Assembly: GCA_021777555.1 (NCBI GenBank)
Contig: JAJYDK010000004.1
Location: 62,001 to 126,000, forward strand
Length of the DNA: 64,000 bases
From: Pseudomonadota bacterium
GTDB lineage: Bacteria > Pseudomonadota > Gammaproteobacteria > Steroidobacterales > Steroidobacteraceae
Reading direction: 5' to 3'
The notes beneath the pieces are model-generated. The model was given only the letters and a program-made list of their open reading frames with translations. It ran no database searches and was not told the DNA's origin. Positions 1 through 8,070 of the stretch are shown piece after piece. Position numbers and translations under genes: made by a program. Positions within the stretch are counted from its first letter, which is position 1. Each line of letters opens with the position of its first letter.

Positions 1-132
1 CGCGACGATGACGACGCGGTCAGGCTTGCTTAGTACGAGTAGCTCGTCGCCGGCTGAAAGACCCATCGCCTCTCGGGCCTTCCGCGGTATCACAATCTGG
101 AACTTGCTGCTCAGCGTGACGGTCGCGGCCAT
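1..132 (-). CDS. AbrB/MazE/SpoVT-type antitoxin, cut by the window edge
   Basis: The reverse strand encodes 44 visible residues starting MAATVTLSSKFQIVIPRKAR and containing MGLSAGDELLVL, the swapped-hairpin AbrB fold used by MazE/VapB-like antitoxins to bind DNA. The reading frame is open to base 1, so the C-terminus, which would bind a toxin, and any toxin gene lie outside. The ATG at 132 is preceded by a perfect inverted repeat (145-174), the layout expected for an autoregulated toxin-antitoxin operon. The fold is clear. The pairing with a toxin is inferred; a stand-alone AbrB regulator is the alternative. Confidence 0.85.
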   Translation of the reverse strand, partial: MAATVTLSSKFQIVIPRKAREAMGLSAGDELLVLSKPDRVVIVA

Positions 133-144
133 GGTGTAGCGCTC

Positions 145-174
145 GGTAAAGTGAAATACTATTATCACTTTACC
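145..174 (-). promoter_or_regulatory. perfect inverted repeat, probable AbrB operator/promoter
   Basis: GGTAAAGTGA (145-154) and TCACTTTACC (165-174) form a perfect 10-bp inverted repeat with a 10-bp AT-rich centre. On the minus strand the centre reads TAATAGTATT and can supply a -10 element. The repeat ends 13 bp from the antitoxin start codon, the usual position for autoregulation by AbrB-fold antitoxins. The symmetry is seen directly; the operator role is inferred. Confidence 0.6.
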
Positions 175-280
175 ACGTTCCAGGGCAACGAAAACGCGAG
201 AGCGGTTTGAATTTCCCCCGCACCGCCCCGATCAACCCCTGCTAGGATGACGCGGTCTTCCGGCCGAGAACAAAATCAAT

Positions 281-300
281 GGGCCGGCCGCGGCCGGCCC
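281..300. repeat. 20-bp perfect GC-only palindrome
   Basis: GGGCCGGCCGCGGCCGGCCC is fully self-complementary. It lies between the antitoxin promoter and the 3' end of tRNA-Leu. On the minus strand it is followed by ATTGATTTTG, so it could end the tRNA transcript, but the T-run is short. Otherwise 175-372 shows no gene. Confidence 0.5.
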
Positions 301-372
301 CCCGAGGCTTGCACGATGCCCCGGAAATCACCTGCAGAATGGAACTTAAGCTATTGAAAGAAAACGAAAATC

Positions 373-457
<85 letters not shown>

Positions 458-497
458 AGGGTCGCTCGGCATGAGTGCCTCGCTGGCGAGGCGGCGA

Positions 498-526
498 AAT
501 CTACGCATGGCCATGAGAGCTGTCAA
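498..526 (-). promoter_or_regulatory. sigma-70 promoter of tRNA-Leu
   Basis: On the minus strand, consensus TTGACA (526-521), a 17-bp spacer and TAGATT (503-498) are followed by a GC-rich discriminator, typical of stringently controlled stable-RNA promoters. The transcript would begin near 491, about 34 nt before the mature tRNA. The -35 box abuts the TTG start of rnr on the other strand. Confidence 0.75.
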
Positions 527-2644
527 TTGAAAACCCGCCGAAGCAAATTCGGACGCCGGGACCGGCCCGACCAGGGGACCGGAAAGCGCTCCTCCGCCGG
601 CAGCCCTCAGACAACGCACCGCCGGCAGGGGCGAGGCGGGGGAGGCGCCGAGGGTCCCGGCGCGCAGGCCTCGGGGCACAAACGCCACGCCAAATCCGAG
701 CCCGGATCCCGCGGGTCCGCCCGCACCGGCGCCACCGCCGAGGGCGTGGTGAGCGCGCATCGCGCCGGCTACGGGTTCCTGCGCGTTGAGGGGATGAAGG
801 ACAGCGTATTTCTCCCGCCCCCGCAGATGCGCGGCGTGATGCACGGGGATCGGCTTCGCGTGCGGCTGACCCGCGATGCGGACAATCGCTGGTCGGGCAC
901 CGTCGAGGACATCCTCGAGCATGCGGTCAACGCATTTCTCGGCACGGTCGAGATCCACGGACGCAGCGCCTGGGTGACGGCCGCGGATCGGCGCCTGCAG
1001 CTGCGGTGCGCCGTCTCGCATGAGGCGCTGAACGGAGCGCGTCATGGAGATTGGGTGATCGCCCGCATCACCCGGCGCGGGACCGGGGAGCAGGCCTCAC
1101 ACGCCCAGATCGAGAAGCGCCTGGATCCGGACCGTCCGGTCGAGCTCGCCACGGAAACCGCCATTGCCCGATTCGGCCTGCCCCATGAGTTTCCGGCGGC
1201 GGCGCTTCGCGAGGCGCAAGCCTGGGGGGATCGGATCGATCCGCGCGAGGCGCAAGGGCGCGAAGACCTGCGCACTCTGCCTCTCGTGACCATCGACGGC
1301 GAGGACGCGCGCGATTTCGATGACGCCGTTTATGCCGAGCCGCATCCGGCGGGGTATCGCCTGATCGTTGCGATCGCCGACGTCAGCCACTACGTCCGGC
1401 CGGATACGTCTGTGGATGCCGAAGCGCTCACACGCGGCACCTCGGTCTACTTTCCGACGCGTGTCCTGCCAATGCTTCCAACGGCATTGTCCGATCACTT
1501 GTGCTCGCTGGCCCCCCGGGTGGATCGGCTGTGCTTCGCGGCCGACATGGTGATCAGCAAGAGCGGCGCGTTGCGCAGCGCGAGATTCTATCCCGCCGTC
1601 ATGCGCTCGGCGGCCCGTCTGACGTATGGACAGGCCAACGCGGCACTGTTCGAAGGGAAGCCCGCCGCGCGAAGCGAGCTGGGTGCGCTGTTGGAGCCGC
1701 TGCTCGTGCTCGTCGAGGTGTATCACGCTTTGCACAAGGCGCGCAGCCGCCGCGGCGCGCTCGATTTCGATGCGCCCGAAGCGGAGCTCGTGATCGATCC
1801 GGCCGAGCGGGTGAAGGCCGTCGAGCTGCGCGTGCGCAACGATGCGCACCGGCTCATCGAGGAGTGCATGATCCTCGCGAACGTGGCGGTGGCGCACGCG
1901 CTCGATACCTCCCGCACGCCCACCCTGTACCGGGTCCACGGCGAGCCCGAGGCCGAGAAGCTCGAGCGCCTCACGAGCACGCTCGCGGCACTGAATATCG
2001 ACGCACACCTGCCCGAGACGGTCTCGACGCGCGATCTGCAGGCCATCGCCCGGCGGCTGGGACATGGCGCGGAGCGTCCGTTCATCGAGTCGCTCATCGT
2101 GCGGGCGATGCCCCAGGCGGTGTACCAGCCGGGCAACATCGGGCATTTCGGGCTCGCGCTCACCCACTATGCGCACTTCACCTCGCCCATCCGCCGCTAC
2201 CCCGACCTCATCGTGCATCGCACCTTGAAGGCGATGATCGGGGCGGCCGGGGGGAGCGCGGTGAGCTATGCGGCGCCAGCGCTCGCGGGCCTCGGCGAGA
2301 GTACCTCCAAGCTCGAGAAGCGCGCCGACGAGGCGGACCGCTACGTCGCCACCTTCCTCAAGTGCAGCTATCTGCGCGAGCGCATCGGACAGACTTTCCA
2401 GGGACTGATCACGACGGTGGTCGAGTTCGGCTGCTTCGTGCAGATCCTCGAGGTCGCGGTGGATGGCCTGCTGCACATCGACCGGTTGCGGGACGATGAG
2501 TACCTCATGGAAGATCACGGTCACGCCTGGCGGGGCAGGCGATCGGGGCGCACCTTGCGCACCGGCGCCCAAGTCCGGGTGATCGTCACCGCCGTCAATC
2601 CCATCGAGGGACTCGTCGACCTCGAGCTTCCCGAAGAATCCTGA
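527..2644 (+). CDS. rnr: ribonuclease R (3'-5' exoribonuclease)
   Basis: RNase R degrades structured RNA processively from the 3' end in the cytoplasm. Over 705 residues there is a basic low-complexity N-terminus (about 1-75), cold-shock-like domains (GYGFLRVEGMKDSVFLPPPQ), and the RNB catalytic domain with the metal-binding motif IDGEDARDFDDAVY near 255-268. A C-terminal S1 domain (about 620-700) contains GLITTVVEFGCFVQI. E. coli RNase R is about 100 residues longer, mostly from terminal extensions missing here. The start is a TTG, because the upstream ATG frames close at once; its ribosome site is weak. The stop lies 1 nt before the rlmB start, so the two are co-transcribed. Confidence 0.95.
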   Translation: MKTRRSKFGRRDRPDQGTGKRSSAGSPQTTHRRQGRGGGGAEGPGAQASGHKRHAKSEPGSRGSARTGATAEGVVSAHRAGYGFLRVEGMKDSVFLPPPQMRGVMHGDRLRVRLTRDADNRWSGTVEDILEHAVNAFLGTVEIHGRSAWVTAADRRLQLRCAVSHEALNGARHGDWVIARITRRGTGEQASHAQIEKRLDPDRPVELATETAIARFGLPHEFPAAALREAQAWGDRIDPREAQGREDLRTLPLVTIDGEDARDFDDAVYAEPHPAGYRLIVAIADVSHYVRPDTSVDAEALTRGTSVYFPTRVLPMLPTALSDHLCSLAPRVDRLCFAADMVISKSGALRSARFYPAVMRSAARLTYGQANAALFEGKPAARSELGALLEPLLVLVEVYHALHKARSRRGALDFDAPEAELVIDPAERVKAVELRVRNDAHRLIEECMILANVAVAHALDTSRTPTLYRVHGEPEAEKLERLTSTLAALNIDAHLPETVSTRDLQAIARRLGHGAERPFIESLIVRAMPQAVYQPGNIGHFGLALTHYAHFTSPIRRYPDLIVHRTLKAMIGAAGGSAVSYAAPALAGLGESTSKLEKRADEADRYVATFLKCSYLRERIGQTFQGLITTVVEFGCFVQILEVAVDGLLHIDRLRDDEYLMEDHGHAWRGRRSGRTLRTGAQVRVIVTAVNPIEGLVDLELPEES

Positions 2645-2645
2645 G

Positions 2646-3404
2646 TTGGCACACCCCCAGAAACTCAAGGGCGCCGAGAGCGTCTACGGCCTGCACGCCG
2701 TGCGCATCATGTTGGAGCGCCATCCCGAGCGCGTCACCGCCCTCTACCTCATCGAGCGGCGCGAGGACCCGAAGATCCGCCGGATCGAGGAGCTTGCGCG
2801 CGAGGCCAGGGTGGCGCTGAAGCGCATCGATGCGCAGGCGCTCAGGCAACAGCTCGGCGACGTGGCCCACCAGGGGGTGCTCGCCGAGATCGTGCCGCTG
2901 CCGCCGTGGACGGAGGATGAGCTCCTCTCGGCCCTGCAGGAGGCGAAGCAGCCGCTGCTGCTCGCGCTCGATGGGGTCCAGGACCCGCACAACCTCGGCG
3001 CCTGCCTGCGCACGGCCGATGCCTGTGGGGCGCTCGCCGTCATCGTGCCCCGGGACCGCGCCGCCCACATGACCCCCGTGGTGCGCAAGGTGGCCGCCGG
3101 CGCCGCCGAGACGACGCCCGTGGTCGTGGTCACGAACCTGGTGCGGACCCTGAAGCTCCTCAAAGAGGCCGGCCTCTGGGTGGTCGGCGCCGAGGCCGAG
3201 GGCGCCGGGCGGGCCCGGGAGACCGACCTCACCGGAGGGGTGGTGCTGGTCATGGGCGCCGAGGGGGCGGGACTTCGGCAGCTGACGCGCCAGACCTGCG
3301 ACTTCCTGGTCCGCCTCCCGCAGCTCGGGGCGGTCGAGAGCCTCAATGTCTCCGTGGCGGCCGGCATGCTGCTCTACGAGGCGGTCCGGCAAAGGCAGGG
3401 GTGA
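2646..3404 (+). CDS. rlmB: 23S rRNA (guanosine-2251-2'-O)-methyltransferase RlmB
   Basis: A SpoU/TrmH-family SPOUT methyltransferase that uses SAM to 2'-O-methylate G2251 in the P-loop of 23S rRNA. The N-terminal substrate-binding domain shows the family opening SVYGLHAVRIML. The SPOUT domain carries motif 1 (DGVQDPHNLGACLRTADACG, about 107-126), motif 2 (MGAEGAGL) and motif 3 (SLNVSVAAGMLLYE), which form the knotted SAM site. Length (252 aa) is normal. It starts at TTG 2646, one base after the rnr stop, and rnr-rlmB is the standard gammaproteobacterial pair, which supports RlmB over other TrmH paralogues. Confidence 0.95.
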   Translation: MAHPQKLKGAESVYGLHAVRIMLERHPERVTALYLIERREDPKIRRIEELAREARVALKRIDAQALRQQLGDVAHQGVLAEIVPLPPWTEDELLSALQEAKQPLLLALDGVQDPHNLGACLRTADACGALAVIVPRDRAAHMTPVVRKVAAGAAETTPVVVVTNLVRTLKLLKEAGLWVVGAEAEGAGRARETDLTGGVVLVMGAEGAGLRQLTRQTCDFLVRLPQLGAVESLNVSVAAGMLLYEAVRQRQG

Positions 3405-3422
3405 GCCGCCGCAGGCGGCGCA

Positions 3423-3451
3423 TTGCAGTCCCGCCGCCGATCCAGTATTCT
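3423..3451 (+). promoter_or_regulatory. sigma-70 promoter of the rpsF operon
   Basis: TTGCAG (3423-3428), a 17-bp spacer and TATTCT (3446-3451) lie 100 nt before rpsF. The transcript would start near 3458 and carry a leader of about 95 nt with two hairpins. Confidence 0.65.
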
Positions 3452-3455
3452 GCGC

Positions 3456-3535
3456 GGCCCCTAAAGGGGCCATGCGCGTTGCGCGCGTGGAATCTCCTTG
3501 CCGCACCGGTGCAGCCTCGCGAAGGGCGGCTTTCA
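3456..3535 (+). promoter_or_regulatory. structured rpsF leader, possible S6:S18 autoregulatory element
   Basis: GGCCCC-TAAA-GGGGCC (3456-3471) is a perfect hairpin at the very start of the predicted mRNA. Further down, CCTTGCCGCACCGGTGCAGC lies around 3497-3516, with a CCG next to a GCACCGGTGC stem and a possible CCTT/AAGG closure. Many bacteria carry an rpsF leader that binds the S6:S18 complex through a CCG presented by a stem. The hairpins are seen; the S6:S18 assignment is inferred. Confidence 0.35.
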
Positions 3536-3551
3536 TCCGTAAGGAGGACCC

Positions 3552-3953
3552 ATGAGGCATTACGAAATCGTCATACTCGTCCATCCCGATCAGAGCGAGC
3601 AGGTGCCCGCCATGATCGAGCGCTACAAGGGCATGATCGCCGCAGGCTCCGGCCTCGTGCATCGCCTGGAAGACTGGGGACGTCGCCAGCTCGCCTATCC
3701 GATCGCCAAGGTCCACAAGGCGCACTACGTACTCATGAACATCGAGTGCGACCAGAAGACCGTCGATGAGCTGACCGGAGCCTTCCGTTTCAGCGATGCG
3801 GTCCTGCGCCACCTGGTGGTCAAGATGGACTCGGCGGTGACCGAGCCCTCGCCCATGGCCAAGGGCAGCGAAGAAGAGGGCGAGTCCGGCAGGGGCCGCC
3901 GCGAGCGGCGCGATGAGAACCCCGTGGCCGACGCCGACGCGGAAATCGCGTGA
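3552..3953 (+). CDS. rpsF: 30S ribosomal protein bS6
   Basis: bS6 sits on the platform of the small subunit and binds S18 as a pair. The protein opens [21 protein letters not shown] and contains the conserved [12 protein letters not shown] and [10 protein letters not shown] segments. Residues after about 100 form the usual acidic/basic low-complexity tail (133 aa total). The start is well supported by the strong ribosome site AAGGAGG at 3541-3547. It heads the operon rpsF-rpsR-rplI, with a structured leader that may feed back on it. Confidence 0.97.
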   Translation: MRHYEIVILVHPDQSEQVPAMIERYKGMIAAGSGLVHRLEDWGRRQLAYPIAKVHKAHYVLMNIECDQKTVDELTGAFRFSDAVLRHLVVKMDSAVTEPSPMAKGSEEEGESGRGRRERRDENPVADADAEIA

Positions 3954-4011
3954 GCCCAGGCTCGCCTGCGGCAATCGTCAAACCCATTTCAGCGCACCGG
4001 ATACCCAACTC

Positions 4012-4278
4012 ATGAACGCAAGAGCACCCGGCCCGAGCAACGGTGGCAGCGGCGGTGGCCGCTTCTCGCGGCGCAAGAAGTTCTGCCGCTTCACCGCCGA
4101 GGGCGTGAAGCACATCGACTACAAGGATCTCGGCACCCTCAAGGGCTACGTCTCCGAGACCGGGAAGATCGTCCCGAGCCGCATCACCGGCACCAAGTCC
4201 TTCTTCCAGCGCCAGCTCGCGGTCGCGATCAAGCGCGCGCGCTTCCTGGCCCTGTTGCCCTACACCGATCAGCACTGA
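4012..4278 (+). CDS. rpsR: 30S ribosomal protein bS18
   Basis: bS18 partners S6 on the 30S platform. The 88-residue product has a glycine/serine-rich N-terminus, then [20 protein letters not shown] and the highly conserved core ending [22 protein letters not shown] (here [18 protein letters not shown]). I chose ATG 4012, not an in-frame start at 3913, because it gives family length and avoids overlap with rpsF. It lies 58 nt after rpsF and 9 nt before rplI in the same operon. Confidence 0.96.
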   Translation: MNARAPGPSNGGSGGGRFSRRKKFCRFTAEGVKHIDYKDLGTLKGYVSETGKIVPSRITGTKSFFQRQLAVAIKRARFLALLPYTDQH

Positions 4279-4287
4279 GGCGCCCCC

Positions 4288-4737
4288 ATGGAAGTCATTC
4301 TGCTGCAGAAGGTGGCCAACCTCGGCAACATCGGCGATCGCGTCAAGGTCCGCTCGGGCTTCGGCCGCAATTTCCTGCTGCCCCAGGGCAAGGCGACGCT
4401 CGCCACGGTCGATAACGTCGCCCGCTTCGAGGCCCGACGCGCCGAGCTCGAGAAGGTGGCGCGTGAGCAGCTGCAGAGCGCCGAGGAGCGCGCCGCGGCG
4501 ATGAAGGATTTCAAGCTCACCATCACCGCCAAGGCCGGCACCGAGGGCAAGCTGTTCGGCTCGATCGGCACCAGCGACATCGCCGAGGCGTGCACCCAGG
4601 CGGGCTTCAAGGTGGAGCGCAGCGAGGTGCGCCTGCCGGCCGGTGCGCTGCGCACGGTCGGTGAGCACATGGTGAGCCTGCACCTGCACGCGGATATCGA
4701 CGTGCCGGTGACCGTTTCGATCGTCGCGGAAGAGTAA
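4288..4737 (+). CDS. rplI: 50S ribosomal protein bL9
   Basis: bL9 is a two-domain protein on the large subunit near the L1 stalk. The N-terminal domain shows [20 protein letters not shown] and the rRNA-binding segment [17 protein letters not shown] long connecting helix (about 50-75) and a C-terminal domain with [14 protein letters not shown] follow. Length (149 aa) equals that of E. coli. It is the last ribosomal gene of the operon and is followed by two hairpins (4775-4866) before dnaB. Confidence 0.97.
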   Translation: MEVILLQKVANLGNIGDRVKVRSGFGRNFLLPQGKATLATVDNVARFEARRAELEKVAREQLQSAEERAAAMKDFKLTITAKAGTEGKLFGSIGTSDIAEACTQAGFKVERSEVRLPAGALRTVGEHMVSLHLHADIDVPVTVSIVAEE

Positions 4738-4774
4738 TCGCTCAAGCCCATGGTCTCGACGGGCCAGCCGTTTC

Positions 4775-4801
4775 GCGGGCCGGAATTCACTTCCGGCCCG
4801 C
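4775..4801. terminator. strong hairpin after rplI
   Basis: GCGGGCCGGAA (4775-4785), a 5-nt loop TTCAC and TTCCGGCCCGC (4791-4801) form a perfect 11-bp stem. No U-tract follows, so it is either a 3'-end stabiliser or a weak/Rho-assisted terminator for the ribosomal operon. Confidence 0.5.
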
Positions 4802-4814
4802 GAGCCTGTCCAGA

Positions 4815-4866
4815 GTCGATCGGCGTGCTCGCTGAAAGCGCCAAAGGCGTCTTTCAGCCGATCGAC
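4815..4866. repeat. long bipartite inverted repeat directly before dnaB
   Basis: GTCGATCGGC (4815-4824) pairs with GCCGATCGAC (4857-4866). Inside it TGAAAG (4833-4838) pairs with CTTTCA (4851-4856), and CGCC-AAA-GGCG caps the structure. The outer arm ends 6 bp before the GTG start of dnaB, so in RNA it would sit over the ribosome-binding region. Confidence 0.5.
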
Positions 4867-4871
4867 TAGGC

Positions 4872-6275
4872 GTGGCCGCTTTCCCCAAGATGCGTCGCGA
4901 GGGCGGGTCGGCCATCGGGGATGCCCCGACGCCCCCCCATTCGATCGAGGCGGAGCAGGCCGTGCTCGGCGGTCTGCTGCTCGATACGAGCGCCTGGGAC
5001 CAGGTCGCCGATGCGATCAACGAGAAGGACTTCTACCGCCCCGACCACCGGCTGATCTTCGGGGCCATCGCCGTGCTCGCCGGCAGCGCCAAGCCGTGCG
5101 ATGTCGTGACGGTCTCCGAGCAGCTCGAGCGCACGGCCAAGCTCGAGGCCGCCGGCGGCCTGGCATACCTCAGCACCCTGGCGCGCGACACGCCCACCGC
5201 GGCGAACGTGCGCGCCTACGCCGATATCGTCCGCGAGCGCTCCCTGCTTCGCCAACTGATCCAGGCCGGCACCGAGATCACCTCCGCGGTCTTCAACAAC
5301 GAGGGGGAGACCGCCCGCGATCTCGTCGACAGGGCCGAGCAGAAGGTTTTCGAGATCGCCGAGGCGGGCTTTCGGGGCCGCCAGGGCGCGGTGCCGGTGC
5401 GAAGCCTCCTGCCCCAGGTCATCGATCAGATCGACGAGTGGCACAGCAACCCCGACGCGCTGCGCGGGCTGCCCACCGGCTTTACGGCCTTCGACAAGAT
5501 CACCGGCGGGCTGCGGCCCGGGGACCTCGTGATCGTCGCGGGGCGTCCCTCGATGGGCAAATCGACACTCGCCGTCAACATGGCCGAGTACGCGGCGGTA
5601 CACCCCGGCACGCACGCCTCGGTGGCGATCTTCAGCCTCGAGATGCCCTCCGAGCAGGTGATCACCCGCATGCTCTCCTCCATCGGCGGGGTGCCGCTCA
5701 CGAATCTGCGCAGCGGGCGCATCTCGGACGATGACTGGGTGCGCATCACGAGCGCCACCACGCAGCTCTCGGAGGCGAAGATCTTCGTCGATGAGACTCC
5801 GGGCCTCACGCCGACCGAGCTGCGCGCCCGGGCGCGGCGCGTCAAGCGCGAGCACGGCCTCGATCTGGTGGTGGTCGATTACCTGCAGCTGATGCAGGTG
5901 CCGGGCACCAAGGAGAACCGCGCCACGGAGATCGGGGAGATCTCGCGAGGGCTCAAGGTTCTCGCCAAGGAGCTCGCCGTGCCGGTCATCGCGCTCTCGC
6001 AGTTGAATCGCGCGGTCGAGCAGCGCGAGAACAAGAAGCCGGTCATGTCGGACCTGAGAGAGTCGGGCGCGATAGAGCAGGACGCGGACATGATCCTGTT
6101 GATCTACCGCGAAGAGGTGTACGACAGGAACACCACCAAGAAGGGCATCGCGGAGATCGACCTCGTCAAGCACCGCAACGGCGAGATCGGCACCTTCCTC
6201 CTCACCTTCCAGGGCCAGTACACGCGCTTCGCCAACTATGCGCCCGACGCCTACGCCGAAGGCGTGCTGAGATAA
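4872..6275 (+). CDS. dnaB: replicative DNA helicase DnaB
   Basis: Hexameric 5'-3' helicase of the replication fork. The N-terminal domain (about 20-120, with SIEAEQAVLGGLLLD) contacts primase. The RecA-like C-terminal domain has Walker A GRPSMGKST (near 226-234), Walker B VVVDYLQLM, and the DnaB signature SQLNRAVEQRENKKPVMSDL. Length 467 aa is typical. The GTG at 4872 is the first start after the hairpin at 4815-4866. The rplI-dnaB-alr order is common in gammaproteobacteria, and the stop overlaps the alr start by one base. Confidence 0.97.
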   Translation: MAAFPKMRREGGSAIGDAPTPPHSIEAEQAVLGGLLLDTSAWDQVADAINEKDFYRPDHRLIFGAIAVLAGSAKPCDVVTVSEQLERTAKLEAAGGLAYLSTLARDTPTAANVRAYADIVRERSLLRQLIQAGTEITSAVFNNEGETARDLVDRAEQKVFEIAEAGFRGRQGAVPVRSLLPQVIDQIDEWHSNPDALRGLPTGFTAFDKITGGLRPGDLVIVAGRPSMGKSTLAVNMAEYAAVHPGTHASVAIFSLEMPSEQVITRMLSSIGGVPLTNLRSGRISDDDWVRITSATTQLSEAKIFVDETPGLTPTELRARARRVKREHGLDLVVVDYLQLMQVPGTKENRATEIGEISRGLKVLAKELAVPVIALSQLNRAVEQRENKKPVMSDLRESGAIEQDADMILLIYREEVYDRNTTKKGIAEIDLVKHRNGEIGTFLLTFQGQYTRFANYAPDAYAEGVLR

Positions 6276-7348
6276 TGAGCCGCCTGATCCGCGCCGTCAT
6301 CGACACCGAGGCGCTGCGGCACAATCTCGAGACCATCCGCCAGCGCGCCCACGGCGCGAAGGTCATGGCGGTGGTGAAGGCCAACGCCTACGGCCACGGC
6401 CTCGTGCAGACCGCCCTCGCGCTGCCGAATGCGGATGCCTTCGCGGTCGCGAGGCTCGAGGAGGGGGTGAAACTGCGCGAGCACGGCGTGAGCCGCCCCA
6501 TTGTGCTGCTCGAGGGAGTGTTCTCGGCCGAGCAGTTGCGCGAGGCGGCGCGCCACCGGCTCGATCTGGTCGTGCATGATGCCCTGCAGGTGGAGCTGCT
6601 GACGCGCGATGCGGGCGCACACCGCTTCGTCCTGTGGGTCAAGATCGACACCGGCATGAATCGGCTCGGCTTTCGCCCGGAGGAGTTCCGCGAGGCGCTG
6701 AATCGGCTCGAGCGCCTGGCGCCGCCGCCGCTCGAGATCCGCCTCATGACGCACCTTGCGCGGGCGGACGATTCCCCCGAGATGACGCGCAGTCAGCTCG
6801 AGCGGTTCCGGGAGGTCACCCAGGGCCTTCGCTACGCCACGAGCATCGCCAATTCGGCGGGCGTGTTCGGCGAGACGCCTGTCGGGGGCGAGTGGGTCCG
6901 CCCGGGACTCGCCTTGTACGGCGCCTCGCCGTTTGCGGATCGCACGGGCGAGGACCTGGGCCTGCGCCCGGTGATGCTGCTGAGCACCTCGGTGATCGCC
7001 GTGCGGCGCGTGCCGCGGGGGGAAACGGTCGGTTACGGCGCCGCCTGGCGGGCGGAGCGCGATTCACGCATCGCCATCGCGGCGGCGGGCTACGGCGATG
7101 GGCTGCCGAGGGGGCTGCCGAACGGCACTCCGGTCCTGGTGGACGGCCATCGCGCACCGCTCTGCGGACGGGTGTCGATGGATATGATCGCCCTCGATGT
7201 GACCGACCTCGGCGAGGTGCGGGCGGGCACTCCCGTGGTCCTCTGGGGCGAGGGCCTCCCGGTCGAGGAGGTCGCCCGCTGGGCGGGCACCATCCCCTTC
7301 GAGCTGCTGTGCGGCGTGAGCCAGCGGGTTCCGCTCGAGCTGCGCTAA
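6275..7348 (+). CDS. alr: alanine racemase
   Basis: PLP-dependent enzyme interconverting L- and D-alanine for peptidoglycan. The cofactor lysine is K35 in AVVKANAYGHG. The barrel shows KIDTGMNRLGF and the C-terminal domain CGRVSMDMIALDVTD. Length (357 aa) fits the family. Its ATG overlaps the dnaB stop (TAATG), giving translational coupling. The 3' end overlaps the convergent FHA gene by 4 bp, so no room remains for a dedicated terminator. Confidence 0.97.
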   Translation: MSRLIRAVIDTEALRHNLETIRQRAHGAKVMAVVKANAYGHGLVQTALALPNADAFAVARLEEGVKLREHGVSRPIVLLEGVFSAEQLREAARHRLDLVVHDALQVELLTRDAGAHRFVLWVKIDTGMNRLGFRPEEFREALNRLERLAPPPLEIRLMTHLARADDSPEMTRSQLERFREVTQGLRYATSIANSAGVFGETPVGGEWVRPGLALYGASPFADRTGEDLGLRPVMLLSTSVIAVRRVPRGETVGYGAAWRAERDSRIAIAAAGYGDGLPRGLPNGTPVLVDGHRAPLCGRVSMDMIALDVTDLGEVRAGTPVVLWGEGLPVEEVARWAGTIPFELLCGVSQRVPLELR

Positions 7349-8046
7349 CCGTTCAAGAAAAATCCCATCTTCACGCCGGCGAGCTGGATCACATCGTTGT
7401 CGCGCAGCGGCGCGGCCTGATTGCCGATCGGCATGCCGTTCAGGAGCGGGGAATGGCCGTCCGACCCCTTGTCGACCAGCACGATGTAGAACCCTTCCGC
7501 GCGGCGCGTGATGGCCGCGACCTGCACGCCGGGGCGTCCGAGTGTCGTCAGGGCCTTGGTGAGCTCGAGCTCGCGTCCGGCGAAGGCCCCGGAGAGCACC
7601 TGGAGCTTCGCGCTCTTCGGCGCCCCGCCCGCCCGGCCGGACCGCGCGCTCGGCGCCGTGGCGGCCTGCGCCGCCCTCTCGGTCACCGCGCGCAACGCCT
7701 CCACGGGCCGGGCCGAAGGCTGGATCACCATCGTCTTCTCGAACTCATCCTGCTGCTCATCGTCCTCCATGAAGCGTAGCTGGTGGTGGCCGACGGTGAT
7801 CACATCGCCGTGCTGCAGCGCGTGCTTCTTGATGAGCTTGCCGTTGACGTAGGTCCCGTTGGTGCTGTTGAGGTCCTCGAGGAACGAGTCGTTGAGGATG
7901 TTGATGATGAGGGAGTGATGGCCGCTCACCGCCGCATTGTCGATGCGGATGTCGTTGTCCGGCAGCCGCCCGACGGTGTAACGCTCCTTGTTCATGTTGT
8001 ATTCCGCCATCATCTGGCCGTCCAGGCTCAAGATCAACCTCGCCAT
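7345..8046 (-). CDS. tandem FHA-domain protein
   Basis: FHA domains bind phosphothreonine peptides. A canonical N-terminal FHA (about 20-95) shows YTVGRLPDNDIRIDNAAVSG, SGHHSLI and DLNSTNGTYVNG. A second, degenerate FHA-like region (about 150-233) has LGRPGVQVAAITRR and HSPLLNGMPI. Between them EFEKTMVIQPS resembles the phosphorylatable threonine motif of GarA-like FHA proteins. It lies 24 nt downstream of a PP2C phosphatase on the same strand, forming a phosphothreonine signalling pair. No kinase is present nearby. The cellular target is not evident. Confidence 0.85.
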   Translation of the reverse strand: MARLILSLDGQMMAEYNMNKERYTVGRLPDNDIRIDNAAVSGHHSLIINILNDSFLEDLNSTNGTYVNGKLIKKHALQHGDVITVGHHQLRFMEDDEQQDEFEKTMVIQPSARPVEALRAVTERAAQAATAPSARSGRAGGAPKSAKLQVLSGAFAGRELELTKALTTLGRPGVQVAAITRRAEGFYIVLVDKGSDGHSPLLNGMPIGNQAAPLRDNDVIQLAGVKMGFFLNG

Positions 8047-8070
8047 GTGAGTATCTCCCCGTTCCCGGCG

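Noticed and set aside
281..300. GC palindrome as a proven intrinsic terminator of tRNA-Leu
   Set aside because: Only ATTGATTTTG follows; the T-run is interrupted, so it is listed as a repeat.
1097..2668. 523-aa minus-strand open frame antisense to rnr
   Set aside because: Its protein is Arg/His/Gly-rich without domains, and RNase R motifs on the plus strand cover the same bases; it is a high-GC antisense frame.
4866..6173. 435-aa minus-strand open frame antisense to dnaB
   Set aside because: No recognisable domain; DnaB is certain on the other strand.
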